A stretch of DNA of 64,000 nucleotides from SHXR01 sp046160305 (GTDB lineage: Bacteria; Pseudomonadota; Gammaproteobacteria; Burkholderiales; SG8-39). A model generated the notes under the pieces. It did not search any database. It was not told the origin of the DNA and was given only the letters and a program-made list of their open reading frames with translations. The first letter of the stretch is position 1. Every line of letters starts with the position of its first letter. The position numbers and the translations under genes are program-made. Positions 9,254 to 17,410 of the stretch are shown here, one piece after another. Location of the stretch: positions 33,596 through 97,595 of the forward strand of contig JBJXGX010000199.1 in assembly GCA_046160305.1 (NCBI GenBank), in the 5' to 3' direction.

Positions 9254-9793
9254 ATGAAGGGAAAGTGGAGCCTTTTACATCGGCCGGGACTCGATGATCC
9301 GAACAACCGCGCCAGCCAAAGGATTCCGCGCGAATCGCACGGAATCCTGGTTGCAACAATCGTCGGGCTCGCCTGCGCGATCGCACCGGGTGCGAACGCG
9401 CAGGTGAGCCTTCCCTTCGTCGTGGAAGGCGACGAGATCCGCGCCTCGCTCACGGGCGTCCCGGGCGATGTCGCGAATGGTCGCCAAGTCGCGCTCGACC
9501 GCAATGTCGGGAGCTGCGTGTTGTGCCATGCGGTGCCCGATCCGATCGAGCGGTTTGCCGGCAACATCGCACCAACACTCGCGGGTGCGGGTGCGCGTCT
9601 TTCGGTGGCACAGCTACGCTTGCGGATCGCGGATTCGACGCGCGTCAATCCCGATACGCCGATGCCGGCCTACTATCGGACTGAAGGGTTGAATCAGGTC
9701 GCGAACACACACCGGGGCAAGTCGATTCTTTCGGCCCAGCAGGTGGAGGACGTCGTGGCCTGGCTCGCAACCTTGAAGGAGCCGCAAAGATGA
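9254..9793 (+). CDS. soxX: Sulfur oxidation c-type cytochrome SoxX
   Basis: A 179-residue monohaem cytochrome c. The haem motif is C88-V-L-C91-H92 and the likely distal methionine is M137 in NPDTPMPAYY, followed by the SoxX-typical ending ILSAQQVEDVVAWLATLK. A signal-peptide-like hydrophobic segment sits at about 31-50 (ending GANAQ), unusually far from ATG 9254; a shorter start is possible but none with a clear ribosome site was seen. SoxX joins SoxA in the periplasmic complex that attaches thiosulfate sulfur to SoxY. Its stop overlaps the soxY start (ATGA), indicating translational coupling. Confidence 0.88.
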   Translation: MKGKWSLLHRPGLDDPNNRASQRIPRESHGILVATIVGLACAIAPGANAQVSLPFVVEGDEIRASLTGVPGDVANGRQVALDRNVGSCVLCHAVPDPIERFAGNIAPTLAGAGARLSVAQLRLRIADSTRVNPDTPMPAYYRTEGLNQVANTHRGKSILSAQQVEDVVAWLATLKEPQR

Positions 9794-10245
9794 ATCGTCG
9801 CCGTTTCTTCTCAGGCATGGGCGTGACCGGACTTGGGCTCGCTGCGGTGGGCCCGCGCATCGTTCATGCGCAGGTGCAGATCTTCGATCCGAAAATCCTC
9901 GACGCCGTGACGAAGGGCGCCGGCGCGCGACGAGCACGCGTGAAGCTCGATCTTCCGGTGTTGGCCGACAACGGCAACTCGGTGGCGATGAAGGTAGCGG
10001 TGCAAAGCGAAATGTCTGCCGCCGATCATGTCAAGACGATCACGCTCGTCTCCGAGCGCAATCCCGTGCGCAACATAGCGACCTTTCACATCGGCCCGCG
10101 CGCCGGCCGGGCGGAAGTCGTATCGCGCCTTCGCCTCGCCGGCAGCCAGTGGGTCGCGGCGGTGGCGGAAATGTCCGATGGCTCGTTCTTCTACGCCGCC
10201 GAGCGCGTCGTGGTGACGTTGTCAGCGTGTGTGGATGAGAGTTAG
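9790..10245 (+). CDS. soxY: Thiosulfate oxidation carrier SoxY with atypical tail
   Basis: A 151-residue SoxY: Tat-type leader (MNRRRFFSGMGV ending VHAQ), then the SoxY fold with AVQSEMSAADHVKTITLVSE and NPVRNIATFHIGP. In the family the protein ends in a flexible GGCGG arm whose cysteine carries the sulfur substrate. Here the end reads VVVTLSACVDES, so one cysteine (C147) survives but the glycines are gone and it sits five from the end rather than three. Either this is a divergent or inactive carrier or the arm has mutated. Overlap with soxX and nearby soxZ and soxA support the identity. Confidence 0.85.
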   Translation: MNRRRFFSGMGVTGLGLAAVGPRIVHAQVQIFDPKILDAVTKGAGARRARVKLDLPVLADNGNSVAMKVAVQSEMSAADHVKTITLVSERNPVRNIATFHIGPRAGRAEVVSRLRLAGSQWVAAVAEMSDGSFFYAAERVVVTLSACVDES

Positions 10246-10273
10246 ACCATTCACCACATCACCCTTCCCCACT

Positions 10274-10305
10274 TCACCACAGGGGACACGGAGGACACAG
10301 GGGTT
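10274..10305 (+). repeat. Dispersed GAGGACACAGGGG-type intergenic repeat, copy 1
   Basis: The stretch CACAGGGGACACGGAGGACA and its flanks belongs to a family of short repeats found at least five times in this window (also near 14927, 31612, 36664 and 36784). Here it lies between soxY and the inserted Bug gene, and the following CGCGGAGG probably serves as the ribosome-binding site. Confidence 0.6.
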
Positions 10306-10320
10306 CGCGGAGGAAATCGA

Positions 10321-11346
10321 ATGAGCTTGCTGTCTTCGGTGGCCATCGTGATCGCGTGGAATTCCAGGGTCCCATGGGTGGCGTCCCGCTCGGCTTGGGT
10401 ACCGATGCTGCTCTCTGTGCTCCTGGCGAACGCAGCCTATGCACAAGACGCTTGGCCCACCCGGCCGGTCCGCATGATCGTTTCTTCGTCGCCCGCCGGT
10501 GGAACGGACGTCTACGCGCGACTCGTCGCGAACGTCTACAGCGAGGCGTTCCGGCAATCGTTCATCGTCGAGAATCGTCCGGGCGGCAATGGAACGATCG
10601 CTGCGGACGCAGTCGCGAAGTCAACGCCGGATGGGCATACATTGCTGGTGTCGGCCAGCCCGTCGATCGTCATTGCGCCGGTACTTTTCAGGAAGCAACC
10701 GTACGATATCGATCGTGACCTCGCGCCGGTGACACGCGGCGTGTTGAGTCCGCTCGCGCTCTGTGTGTTGCCGACGCAACCGATCAAGACCCTCGCAGAG
10801 CTCATCGCGCTGGCGAAGCGCGACGACGCAAAGATTCCCTATGGATCAGCGGGCGCGGCCAGCATGACGCATCTTGGTGTGCGCCTGTTCGAGGAAGCGG
10901 CGGGTATTCGCTTCCTGCATATTCCGTACAAGGGGGTCGGGCCGGCGACGCAGGATCTTTTGGGCGGGCAGATCACCTTCGTGCTCACCGATTTGCCGGC
11001 CTCGATTCACCACATTCGCGCCGGCAAATTGCTGCCGCTCGCCGTCATGCCAAAGACTGCGCTGCTACCATCGACGCCGAGTTTTGCCGAGACGGGCTTT
11101 CCCGGCGTTGAAGTGTTTGCCGCATTCGCCGTGGTGGCCCCCGCTGGAACGCCGGCGCCCATCATGCAGCGGCTGAGTGCAGTGTTGATGAAAGCGATGA
11201 AGAGCCCCGCCCTCGCCGGTAAGCTCGATGAATTGGGGCTGATTCCGGTGTTCGATACGCCGGAGGAAGCGGCGGTACGATTGCGAAAGGAACGCGAGAT
11301 GTGGGCGTCCTTCGTGAAACGCACCGGCATGACAGTCGATCAATGA
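10321..11346 (+). CDS. Bug/TctC-family substrate-binding protein within sox cluster
   Basis: A 341-residue periplasmic receptor of the Bug (TctC) family, which binds carboxylates and other small organics. After a signal sequence ending NAAYAQ comes the family start (WPTRPVRMIVSSSPAGGTD), then FIVENRPGGNG and the STPDGHTLLV motif. Its ATG has GGAGG seven bases upstream, at the edge of a dispersed intergenic repeat copy (10274-10305). It separates soxY from soxZ, which normally adjoin, and suggests a later insertion or a receptor co-opted into the operon. No TctA/TctB membrane genes are nearby. Confidence 0.88.
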   Translation: MSLLSSVAIVIAWNSRVPWVASRSAWVPMLLSVLLANAAYAQDAWPTRPVRMIVSSSPAGGTDVYARLVANVYSEAFRQSFIVENRPGGNGTIAADAVAKSTPDGHTLLVSASPSIVIAPVLFRKQPYDIDRDLAPVTRGVLSPLALCVLPTQPIKTLAELIALAKRDDAKIPYGSAGAASMTHLGVRLFEEAAGIRFLHIPYKGVGPATQDLLGGQITFVLTDLPASIHHIRAGKLLPLAVMPKTALLPSTPSFAETGFPGVEVFAAFAVVAPAGTPAPIMQRLSAVLMKAMKSPALAGKLDELGLIPVFDTPEEAAVRLRKEREMWASFVKRTGMTVDQ

Positions 11347-11360
11347 AAGAGTGACCTCTG

Positions 11361-11681
11361 ATGGCAGCGCGCATACAAGTCCCCACCAATGCCAAGACGG
11401 GCGATGTGATCGAGATTCGCATCCTGATCCAGCATCCGATGGAAACCGGCTACCGGGTGGACGATACCGGCAGGAACATCCCTCGCAATACGATTCGCTC
11501 GTTCGCCTGCACCTACAACGGTGAGGAGATTTTTCGGGCGGACCTGTCCTCGGGCGTATCGGCCAATCCGTACCTGCAATTCACCACCGTCGCCCAAGGC
11601 AGCGGCGTCATCGCGTGCACATGGATCGACGACACCGGCAAGCAGGAATCGGAACAACACCCGATTCAGGTTGCCGGATGA
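11361..11681 (+). CDS. soxZ: Thiosulfate oxidation carrier complex protein SoxZ
   Basis: A 106-residue protein without signal peptide, full length for SoxZ. Diagnostic pieces are KTGDVIEIRILIQHPMETGY, the RNTIRSFACTYNGEEIF strand and the final WIDDTGKQE segment. SoxZ pairs with SoxY and is carried through the Tat system with it; the dimer holds the sulfur intermediate. It starts 14 bp after the Bug gene and its stop overlaps the soxA ATG, so the three are translationally close. Nothing looks degenerate in SoxZ, unlike the SoxY tail. Confidence 0.93.
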   Translation: MAARIQVPTNAKTGDVIEIRILIQHPMETGYRVDDTGRNIPRNTIRSFACTYNGEEIFRADLSSGVSANPYLQFTTVAQGSGVIACTWIDDTGKQESEQHPIQVAG

Positions 11682-12454
11682 CCCTTCGCTGGGCGGCCAT
11701 TGTTCTGTTGGCCGCGTGGCCCGTCGTCGCGCAAGAACGCGCCATACCACTCGACAAGCTGTTGTCGGGCACCGTGTTCGTCAGTCCCGATCTGCGTGCA
11801 CAGCAGGAAGACGACTTCGCCAATCCAGGCATGCTCTGGGTTGAACGTGGCGCGAAGCTGTGGAATCAAGCGGGCGGTGCGAGCGGCAAGGCCTGTGCAA
11901 GCTGCCATCAGGATGCACGGCAATCGATGCAGGGTGTGGCGGCCCGCTATCCGGTGATCGATAAGGAATCGGGCAAGCTCTTCAACACCGCTGATCGGAT
12001 CCTGCAATGTCGCACTGAGCGCCAAGGCGCGGCGCGTCCTGCCTGGGAATCCGAAGAGCTTCTGTCACTCGTATCGTTCGTCGCGCATCAATCGCTGGGC
12101 ACGCCGACCCGCACGCACTTCGATGAGAAAACGCGCCCGCATTTCGAGGCAGGCCGCGCGTTGTATTACCGGCGCATCGGGCAACTGAATCTTTCCTGCG
12201 CGCATTGCCACGAATCGCTTTGGGGACGCACGCTGTTCGCGGAGAAGATCAGCCAGGGCCATCCGACGGCCTACCCGGTCTATCGATTGGACTGGCAGGC
12301 GCTCGGTTCGCTTGAACGAAGGCTCCGCGCATGCCTGTCGGGCGTGCGCGCGGAGATGATGCCGTACGGCGCGCCCGCTTATCGCGATCTGGAATTGTTT
12401 TTGTCCTGGCGCGCGCAGGGATTGCCGATCGAGACACCGGGGGTTAGAAGATGA
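11678..12454 (+). CDS. soxA: Dihaem sulfur oxidation cytochrome SoxA
   Basis: A 258-residue periplasmic c-type cytochrome. The signal peptide ends near VVAQ19. Two haem motifs are visible, C73-A-S-C76-H77 and C174-A-H-C177-H178, so this is the two-haem form. C219 in RLRACLSGVRAEMMPYG is the conserved cysteine that becomes the active-site persulfide ligand. With SoxX it conjugates thiosulfate to SoxY. ATG 11678 overlaps the soxZ stop in an ATGA junction. It is the last gene of this cluster: soxB and soxCD do not follow, so complete oxidation would need genes elsewhere. Confidence 0.93.
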   Translation: MTLRWAAIVLLAAWPVVAQERAIPLDKLLSGTVFVSPDLRAQQEDDFANPGMLWVERGAKLWNQAGGASGKACASCHQDARQSMQGVAARYPVIDKESGKLFNTADRILQCRTERQGAARPAWESEELLSLVSFVAHQSLGTPTRTHFDEKTRPHFEAGRALYYRRIGQLNLSCAHCHESLWGRTLFAEKISQGHPTAYPVYRLDWQALGSLERRLRACLSGVRAEMMPYGAPAYRDLELFLSWRAQGLPIETPGVRR

Positions 12455-12472
12455 GATTTTGGCGAAGCCACA

Positions 12473-13066
12473 CTACATCGGCGGCTTCACACCGTCTTTG
12501 CTCACCTGGATCCGCTGCGTCGTCAACTTCCCGTCGGCCGCGGACTGCGCGATGGTGAACACGTATTCGCCTTTCACCAGATCCGCGCGGGTTCCCGGTA
12601 CCGCGCGCACGATCGGCGCATTGGCCGGGACTTTGATCGTTTGCGAGCCGCCGTCATACGCCAAGGTCAGCTCGCGCTTGCCGGCCGACTGCGCAATCAC
12701 GGTGACCAGCGCATTCGTCATCGTCGAGTCCGGCTCCAGATCCCAGGGCGTGTGACCTTTCGCGACGGTTGGCGGCAGATAGTGCACTTCGAGCGCTTCG
12801 AGTGAGCCGTCCGGGCCGCGCTTGGCCGCTGACCCGACGAAATCCCCCTGCTTAATGTCCTCGAACTTGATCGCCTTGGCGACCGCAACGGCGGTTGTAT
12901 CCGTCAGATGGACTTGGAGAGCCTTCCCTTCACGCGATTGAATCGACACCACGTTACCGTCCACTGCCGTGATCGTTCCGCGAATGCGAACATTGGTCTG
13001 CGCGAACACCGATGTCCCGAGAAGTGTTCCCGCCATGCATGCCAAAAGCATTTGTGTCGTTCTCAT
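12473..13066 (-). CDS. Secreted hypothetical protein, DUF5666/OB-like
   Basis: A 197-residue protein with a cleavable signal peptide (MACMAGTLLGTSVFAQ region, cut near 22). The body starts with RIRGTITAVDGNVVSIQSREG, the small beta-barrel pattern used by DUF5666-type proteins, followed by a second beta-rich half. It has no catalytic motif, no cysteine pairs and no membrane anchor, so it is probably a soluble periplasmic protein. It converges with soxA, 18 bp away, and is transcribed alone. Function is unknown. The 172 bp upstream, before mtgA, hold no gene. Confidence 0.65.
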   Translation of the reverse strand: MRTTQMLLACMAGTLLGTSVFAQTNVRIRGTITAVDGNVVSIQSREGKALQVHLTDTTAVAVAKAIKFEDIKQGDFVGSAAKRGPDGSLEALEVHYLPPTVAKGHTPWDLEPDSTMTNALVTVIAQSAGKRELTLAYDGGSQTIKVPANAPIVRAVPGTRADLVKGEYVFTIAQSAADGKLTTQRIQVSKDGVKPPM

Positions 13067-13238
13067 CGTTCTCTCCTTTTACGATCGCATCGAAGCATGC
13101 ACCGAACGCCCAACGCGAATCGCGAAGGTTCTTCGACAAGCATGCATCGCGCGATCGTACGCCCGACGACGCATTGCGTCGAGAGCCGGATCCACGCAAC
13201 GGGATTGGGCGCACCTGATTTTCATGCGCCGCGCCGCT

Positions 13239-13931
13239 TCATGGCACATCGGCTGTCGGCATTCGCGCAAGAATCGTCGCGGTCCGGCGTTCGAGAAACA
13301 GCGTGTTGCGATTCTTGTCGTAATAGCGGGGGCTCGGCATCATCGCCGCCAGGCGCGCGGCCTGCCATGCGTTCGCCTGCGTGGCATCCACCTTGAAGTA
13401 ATGCATCGTCGCCGCCTGCACACCAAACACGCCGTCTCCCCACTCGATAAGATTGAGATAGATCTCGAAGATCCGCCGCTTGGAAAGCACCGCCTCCAGC
13501 ATCACGGTAATCACGGCCTCCTGAATTTTACGCAGGGCCGACCGCTCGGCTGAAAGGAAGAGATTCTTGGCAAGCTGCTGGCTGATCGTGGAGCCACCGG
13601 CGACCACCTTGCCACGCTCCAGATTTTTCTCCAGCGCCTTCTCGATCGCCTCCCAATCGAACCCCTCGTGGGCGAGAAACCGCGCATCCTCCGAGGCAAT
13701 GACCGCGCGTTTAACGTGTACCGATATGCGCTCGTACGCGATCCATTGATGCCGCAACCGCGCGTCTGGATTCTTCTCACGCATGACCACAAGTCGCGCG
13801 TCCATGAATGCGCTCGTCGACGGATTGAACCATCGCCACCAGCCGATCTGGGCGAAGATCCACAGTTCATAGAAAATGAACAGCAGGATCAGGAGGAGGA
13901 GAATCCTCGCAGCGAGTTTGGGCAGCGTCAT
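13239..13931 (-). CDS. mtgA: Monofunctional peptidoglycan glycosyltransferase MtgA
   Basis: A 230-residue GT51 enzyme that polymerises lipid II into glycan strands at the inner membrane. One N-terminal transmembrane helix (about 8-28) is followed by the GT51 motifs: E81 in VIASEDARFLAHEGFDW is the catalytic base, then GGSTISQQLAKNLFLS and a later MLEAVLSKRRIFEIYLN block. Length matches E. coli MtgA (about 240). ATG 13931 was preferred over an upstream TTG because it starts directly before the membrane helix. There is no transpeptidase domain. Confidence 0.92.
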   Translation of the reverse strand: MTLPKLAARILLLLILLFIFYELWIFAQIGWWRWFNPSTSAFMDARLVVMREKNPDARLRHQWIAYERISVHVKRAVIASEDARFLAHEGFDWEAIEKALEKNLERGKVVAGGSTISQQLAKNLFLSAERSALRKIQEAVITVMLEAVLSKRRIFEIYLNLIEWGDGVFGVQAATMHYFKVDATQANAWQAARLAAMMPSPRYYDKNRNTLFLERRTATILARMPTADVP

Positions 13932-14034
13932 TCCTGCGAGAATATGCCCGAATCCAGGCAAGGGCAGGCGATGTGTGTTGCCCCGATAATTGCCTTGTCA
14001 TCGACCTCAACGCATACCACGAGACGAAGCGTCC

Positions 14035-14799
14035 ATGGCCACCTACCCTGAACTCAAGAACCGCCTTGTCGCCATCACCGGTGCCGCAGAAGGCATCGGC
14101 GCGTCAACGGCACGCGCCTTCGCGGAACAAGGCGCGGCGCTTGCGCTGGTCGACATCAACGAAGCTGGAATCGACAAGATCATCGCCACGCTGTCATCTT
14201 CGCGCGGACGAACGATCGCGGTCGGTGCCGATGTCACCGACGCCCGGTCCGTCGCCGCGGCGATCGCACGGATCAACGCCGAGCTCGGTGGGCTCGATGT
14301 ACTGATCAACTGCGCGGGAGGCTACGGACGTCTTGCCACCGTGGAAGATATGCCGATCGACGAATGGGATCAGACCATAGCGCTCAATTTGCGAAGCGTG
14401 TTCCTTTTCACCAAGGCGGCGATCCCGAGTCTGAAGCGCTCCAAAGCGGGACGCATCATCAACGTTGCTTCGATCTCTGGGCGCACCGTGTTCGCGAATT
14501 CATCGCCGGCATACGGTGCAGCGAAAGCAGGCGTCATCCAGTTCACCCGCTTTCTCGCCTATCAACTTGGTCCGGATGGCATCACATCGAACGCGATCGC
14601 GCCCATCACCACGTTGACCCCTCGCGTCGCGGCGCTGCGCACGAAAGAAGATGTGGAACGCATCGCCTCGCAGGTTCCGCTCCGAAGACTCGCGATTCCC
14701 GAGGATCACGCGCAGGCGATGCTGTTCCTCGCCTCGGATGGAGCCGCCTATCTCAATGGCGTCACGCTAGACATCAATGGTGGGCGGGTGATGATGTAG
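14035..14799 (+). CDS. SDR-family NAD(P)-dependent oxidoreductase
   Basis: A 254-residue classical short-chain dehydrogenase. The cofactor loop TGAAEGIG is at 15-22, NCAGGYG near 92-98, and the catalytic Y160-x-x-x-K164 is in SSPAYGAAKAGV, with serines near 146-148. D40 in LVDINEAG after the second strand favours NAD over NADP. The closest familiar type is 3-oxoacyl-ACP reductase-like catabolic dehydrogenases, but the substrate cannot be read. No strong ribosome site precedes ATG 14035. It converges on the amidohydrolase at 14989; an inverted repeat lies between. Confidence 0.85.
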   Translation: MATYPELKNRLVAITGAAEGIGASTARAFAEQGAALALVDINEAGIDKIIATLSSSRGRTIAVGADVTDARSVAAAIARINAELGGLDVLINCAGGYGRLATVEDMPIDEWDQTIALNLRSVFLFTKAAIPSLKRSKAGRIINVASISGRTVFANSSPAYGAAKAGVIQFTRFLAYQLGPDGITSNAIAPITTLTPRVAALRTKEDVERIASQVPLRRLAIPEDHAQAMLFLASDGAAYLNGVTLDINGGRVMM

Positions 14800-14843
14800 T
14801 GCGACGAGCTGGCGTTCGTCGTGGCTCTCTAAATCCTACGCCG

Positions 14844-14966
14844 TCAAAGATTCACCGAAACACCTCGTTCGGCCACCCCCTTCGACAAGTGCGCAGACGC
14901 CCGATGTCTCATCGTTTCTTGTGCCGTTCCTCTGTGTCCCCCGTGTCCTCCGCGGTGAATCTTTGA
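14844..14966. repeat. Inverted repeat containing a dispersed intergenic repeat, copy 2
   Basis: A perfect 14-base inverted repeat (TCAAAGATTCACCG at 14844-14857 and its complement at 14953-14966) brackets about 95 bp between two convergent genes. The right side contains a copy of the GAGGACACNGGGGACACAGAGG repeat on the minus strand (14927-14960). The structure could fold at the 3' ends of both transcripts. Confidence 0.6.
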
Positions 14967-14988
14967 GGCTGTAGAAACGACTGAGGCT

Positions 14989-16062
14989 TTAGATAGTCCG
15001 CAACTTCGGCAAGATCCGCAGCGCGTTCCCCCGATCGATCGCCATCCGTTCCGCCGCGGTGAACGTGCGTGCGCCCAATCCATCGACGACCTCTCCGGCG
15101 ATGCGATAGGGGAAGTCGGTGCCGAACATGACCTGCGAGACCGGTACGAGCTTGGTCAGTGCGGCGATCGCCCCATCGTGATGGCCCTGTGCGGTGTCGT
15201 AGAAGAATTTCCGTACTTCGTGTTGCACGCCGTTCGGCAGCACCGTCTTCGCGGCATCCTTCATGTCGACCTCCTGGCGTGTGAAGCGGCTCCAGAGGAA
15301 CGGCACGGTGCCGCCGCTATGCGAGAGGATCCAGCGTATCTCGGGAAATCGTGCGGCCGTACCGCCAAAGAGCAGACTCGCCGCTGTGCGCGAGGTATCG
15401 GTCGCGAACTCGATCGCCGATGGCGGCAGCCCTGGAATCGGATTTCGACAGCACGCCGGCGACAGCGGATGGGTATAGATCACGGCCTTGCGCCGATTGA
15501 GCTCTTCCCAGATCGGCGCGAACTGCGGATCGCCGAGATACTTCGTACCGTAACTCGTCATGAGGCCGATGCCATCGGCCTTCAAGCTATCGAAGGCATA
15601 TTCGATTTCGCGGAGACTCCCTTCGGTGTCCATCAGCGGCAACGTTGCGAACGAACCGAAGCGTCCGGGGTAATCGCGCGCCATCTGCGCGGCGAACTCA
15701 TTCGCTTCACGCGCGAGCCGGCGATCGACGTCAACCTCGCCGTAGTAGGTACCCGGCTGCATCAGCGCCACGACAGAGGTCGCGATGCCGGATTTGTCCA
15801 TGTCTTCAATCGATCGTTGCACCGACCATTGCGGTGGGCGCGGCTGGCCGCGCTTGATCGACTCGGCCACATAAGCGGGTGGCATGATGTGATGATGGAT
15901 ATCGATCCGATGCGGCCTACCTGCAATCGGCGTCGTACCGACCGGCATGCTTTCGCACCCTGGCAGCATCGCGCTTGCCCCAAGCGCCGCGAGACCGGTC
16001 AGGAAGCCGCGTCGTGCGAGGTTCGCTTGTTCGTTTGGGCAGGTGCAGAGGCGCAGGTTCAT
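14989..16062 (-). CDS. Exported amidohydrolase of the ACMSD superfamily
   Basis: A 357-residue metal-dependent amidohydrolase or decarboxylase (Amidohydro_2). The leader carries twin arginines (R17-R18, ARRGFLTGLAALG) and a lipobox-like AMLPGC36, so it may be a Tat-exported lipoprotein. Metal ligands are H56-x-H58 in DIHHHI, YTHP later, WILSHSGG, and the late aspartate in MFGTDFPY. In this family ACMSD decarboxylates aminocarboxymuconate semialdehyde and others hydrolyse lactones; the substrate here is unknown. AGGAGTG precedes ATG 16062. The upstream TolC-like frame runs 146 bp into this gene in another frame. Confidence 0.82.
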   Translation of the reverse strand: MNLRLCTCPNEQANLARRGFLTGLAALGASAMLPGCESMPVGTTPIAGRPHRIDIHHHIMPPAYVAESIKRGQPRPPQWSVQRSIEDMDKSGIATSVVALMQPGTYYGEVDVDRRLAREANEFAAQMARDYPGRFGSFATLPLMDTEGSLREIEYAFDSLKADGIGLMTSYGTKYLGDPQFAPIWEELNRRKAVIYTHPLSPACCRNPIPGLPPSAIEFATDTSRTAASLLFGGTAARFPEIRWILSHSGGTVPFLWSRFTRQEVDMKDAAKTVLPNGVQHEVRKFFYDTAQGHHDGAIAALTKLVPVSQVMFGTDFPYRIAGEVVDGLGARTFTAAERMAIDRGNALRILPKLRTI

Positions 16063-17392
16063 TGTTCACTCCTAGGTTTAATGTTCGAATTCGGTGCGTC
16101 GCATGGTGCGAATCGATCGGCGTGCGACGCGTGCGGCCCGGCAAATGAACGCCGGGATGAACGATACCGATTCCCGCGAGCGTCTGCTGCAGATCCACTT
16201 CAGCCAGCCAGAAGTCCCGCTCGGGATGTAAAGCCTCCGTGACGACGTTGGCCTGTTCGTCCGCATCGGCGAGCAGCGCAAACACGCTGACAAGCATGCC
16301 GTTGTACCGAAGAAGTGTTTCCGTGCCGATGCGCTTGACGACCGGAATCACCGCATCGCGGGCGTGTCGCGCCAATTCATAACCCGCACGATAGCCAATC
16401 CATGCGGTGCGCACCTCGGTGCGGGCGCGCACGGCCAATTCGTCTAGTTGCGCAAGTAGCGGGCCATGAATCACTGCCTCGTCATGCACATTCGGCACGC
16501 CGCTTGCGAGCAGGTCCCTTACCAAATCCTCTGCATCGATCGCGGCGCGGGGTCTGCGCAAGTCCCACCTTTGCGCAACGGCACGGGCTTCGAGCCCCTC
16601 GGCACCGACGATCGAAGTCGGCAGATCGGGCAAGCGCGACGGCAGCTGGATCCGCTCGATGTCCTGCCCCCAGAGGCCAAGTGCGTGAGCGAGTTTTTCG
16701 CGCTCAATCGAGGCGAGCGCTCGTGCCGCGATATGGCGTCCTACTGCCTCGCCAAGCGTACGCTCGGCGCGCAGCACTTCCAGCATCGATGCATTGCCGA
16801 TGCGTTGCATCCGTTGTGCAAGTTCATGGCTCGCCTGCGAAGCAGCGACCACCCGGTAATGGAGATCGGCTTCCTGCAAAGCGGCGACCGCGGCGATCCT
16901 TGCACGGCGCGCGGCGAATAGCGCAACGCCGATTTCTTCGGCTGTCCGGGTGCGGATGTGGAAACTTGGCTGGCCGCGGACGAGCATCGCCTGCGTAAGC
17001 CAGTCGAGAACGTTGACGGTGAGCGAGCGCTCGATCCTCACCTCGATGTCTAGCGCCTCGCGCGATTTGACGCGCGCGGGGCCGTGCGCAGCCGCCAAAC
17101 GCTTCGACGCATCGATCCCGAGAATCGCGAGTCCGCGCGTGACGATTGGGCTATGCAGGAACGCAATCTCGGCAGCACTGTCTTGTGAAAGCGATGCACC
17201 GAGCAGCTCGTTCTCGCGTTCACGCACTCGCACCTGATCTGCGCTCGGTGCAGCCCCGCTTTCGAAGACCAGCGGGGAAGTGGCGGAGGCCGGATCCGCC
17301 GGTCCTTCCCCATCGCTATGCGCGCTTGCAACGCCGAATGCGATCGCCGTCATGCTTCCTGCGGCGATCACGATGTCCCGCACCTTCAACAC
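15917..17392 (-). CDS. TolC-like outer-membrane efflux protein with run-through C-terminus
   Basis: A 491-residue frame beginning at GTG 17392 with a signal-like start (IVIAAGSMTAIAFGVASAHS) and long helical segments rich in Ala, Arg and Glu (MLEVLRAERTLGEAVGRH; RTEVRTAWIGYRAGYELARH), the pattern of TolC-family coiled-coil barrels. Family members of this type usually end just after a segment like FWLAEVDLQQTLAG. Here that segment is at about 411-425 and the frame continues roughly 65 residues more into the next gene with low-quality sequence. The normal stop has therefore probably been lost. Residues that build the beta-barrel are weakly recognisable. It follows a decayed gene by 18 bp. Confidence 0.55.
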   Translation of the reverse strand: MLKVRDIVIAAGSMTAIAFGVASAHSDGEGPADPASATSPLVFESGAAPSADQVRVRERENELLGASLSQDSAAEIAFLHSPIVTRGLAILGIDASKRLAAAHGPARVKSREALDIEVRIERSLTVNVLDWLTQAMLVRGQPSFHIRTRTAEEIGVALFAARRARIAAVAALQEADLHYRVVAASQASHELAQRMQRIGNASMLEVLRAERTLGEAVGRHIAARALASIEREKLAHALGLWGQDIERIQLPSRLPDLPTSIVGAEGLEARAVAQRWDLRRPRAAIDAEDLVRDLLASGVPNVHDEAVIHGPLLAQLDELAVRARTEVRTAWIGYRAGYELARHARDAVIPVVKRIGTETLLRYNGMLVSVFALLADADEQANVVTEALHPERDFWLAEVDLQQTLAGIGIVHPGVHLPGRTRRTPIDSHHATHRIRTLNLGVNNEPAPLHLPKRTSEPRTTRLPDRSRGAWGKRDAARVRKHAGRYDADCR

Positions 17393-17410
17393 GGTTCGCT
17401 CTGCGCGCAG

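Noticed and set aside
15178..16242. A 354-codon plus-strand frame opposite the amidohydrolase
   Set aside because: Antisense shadow; the minus-strand gene has clear motifs and a ribosome site.
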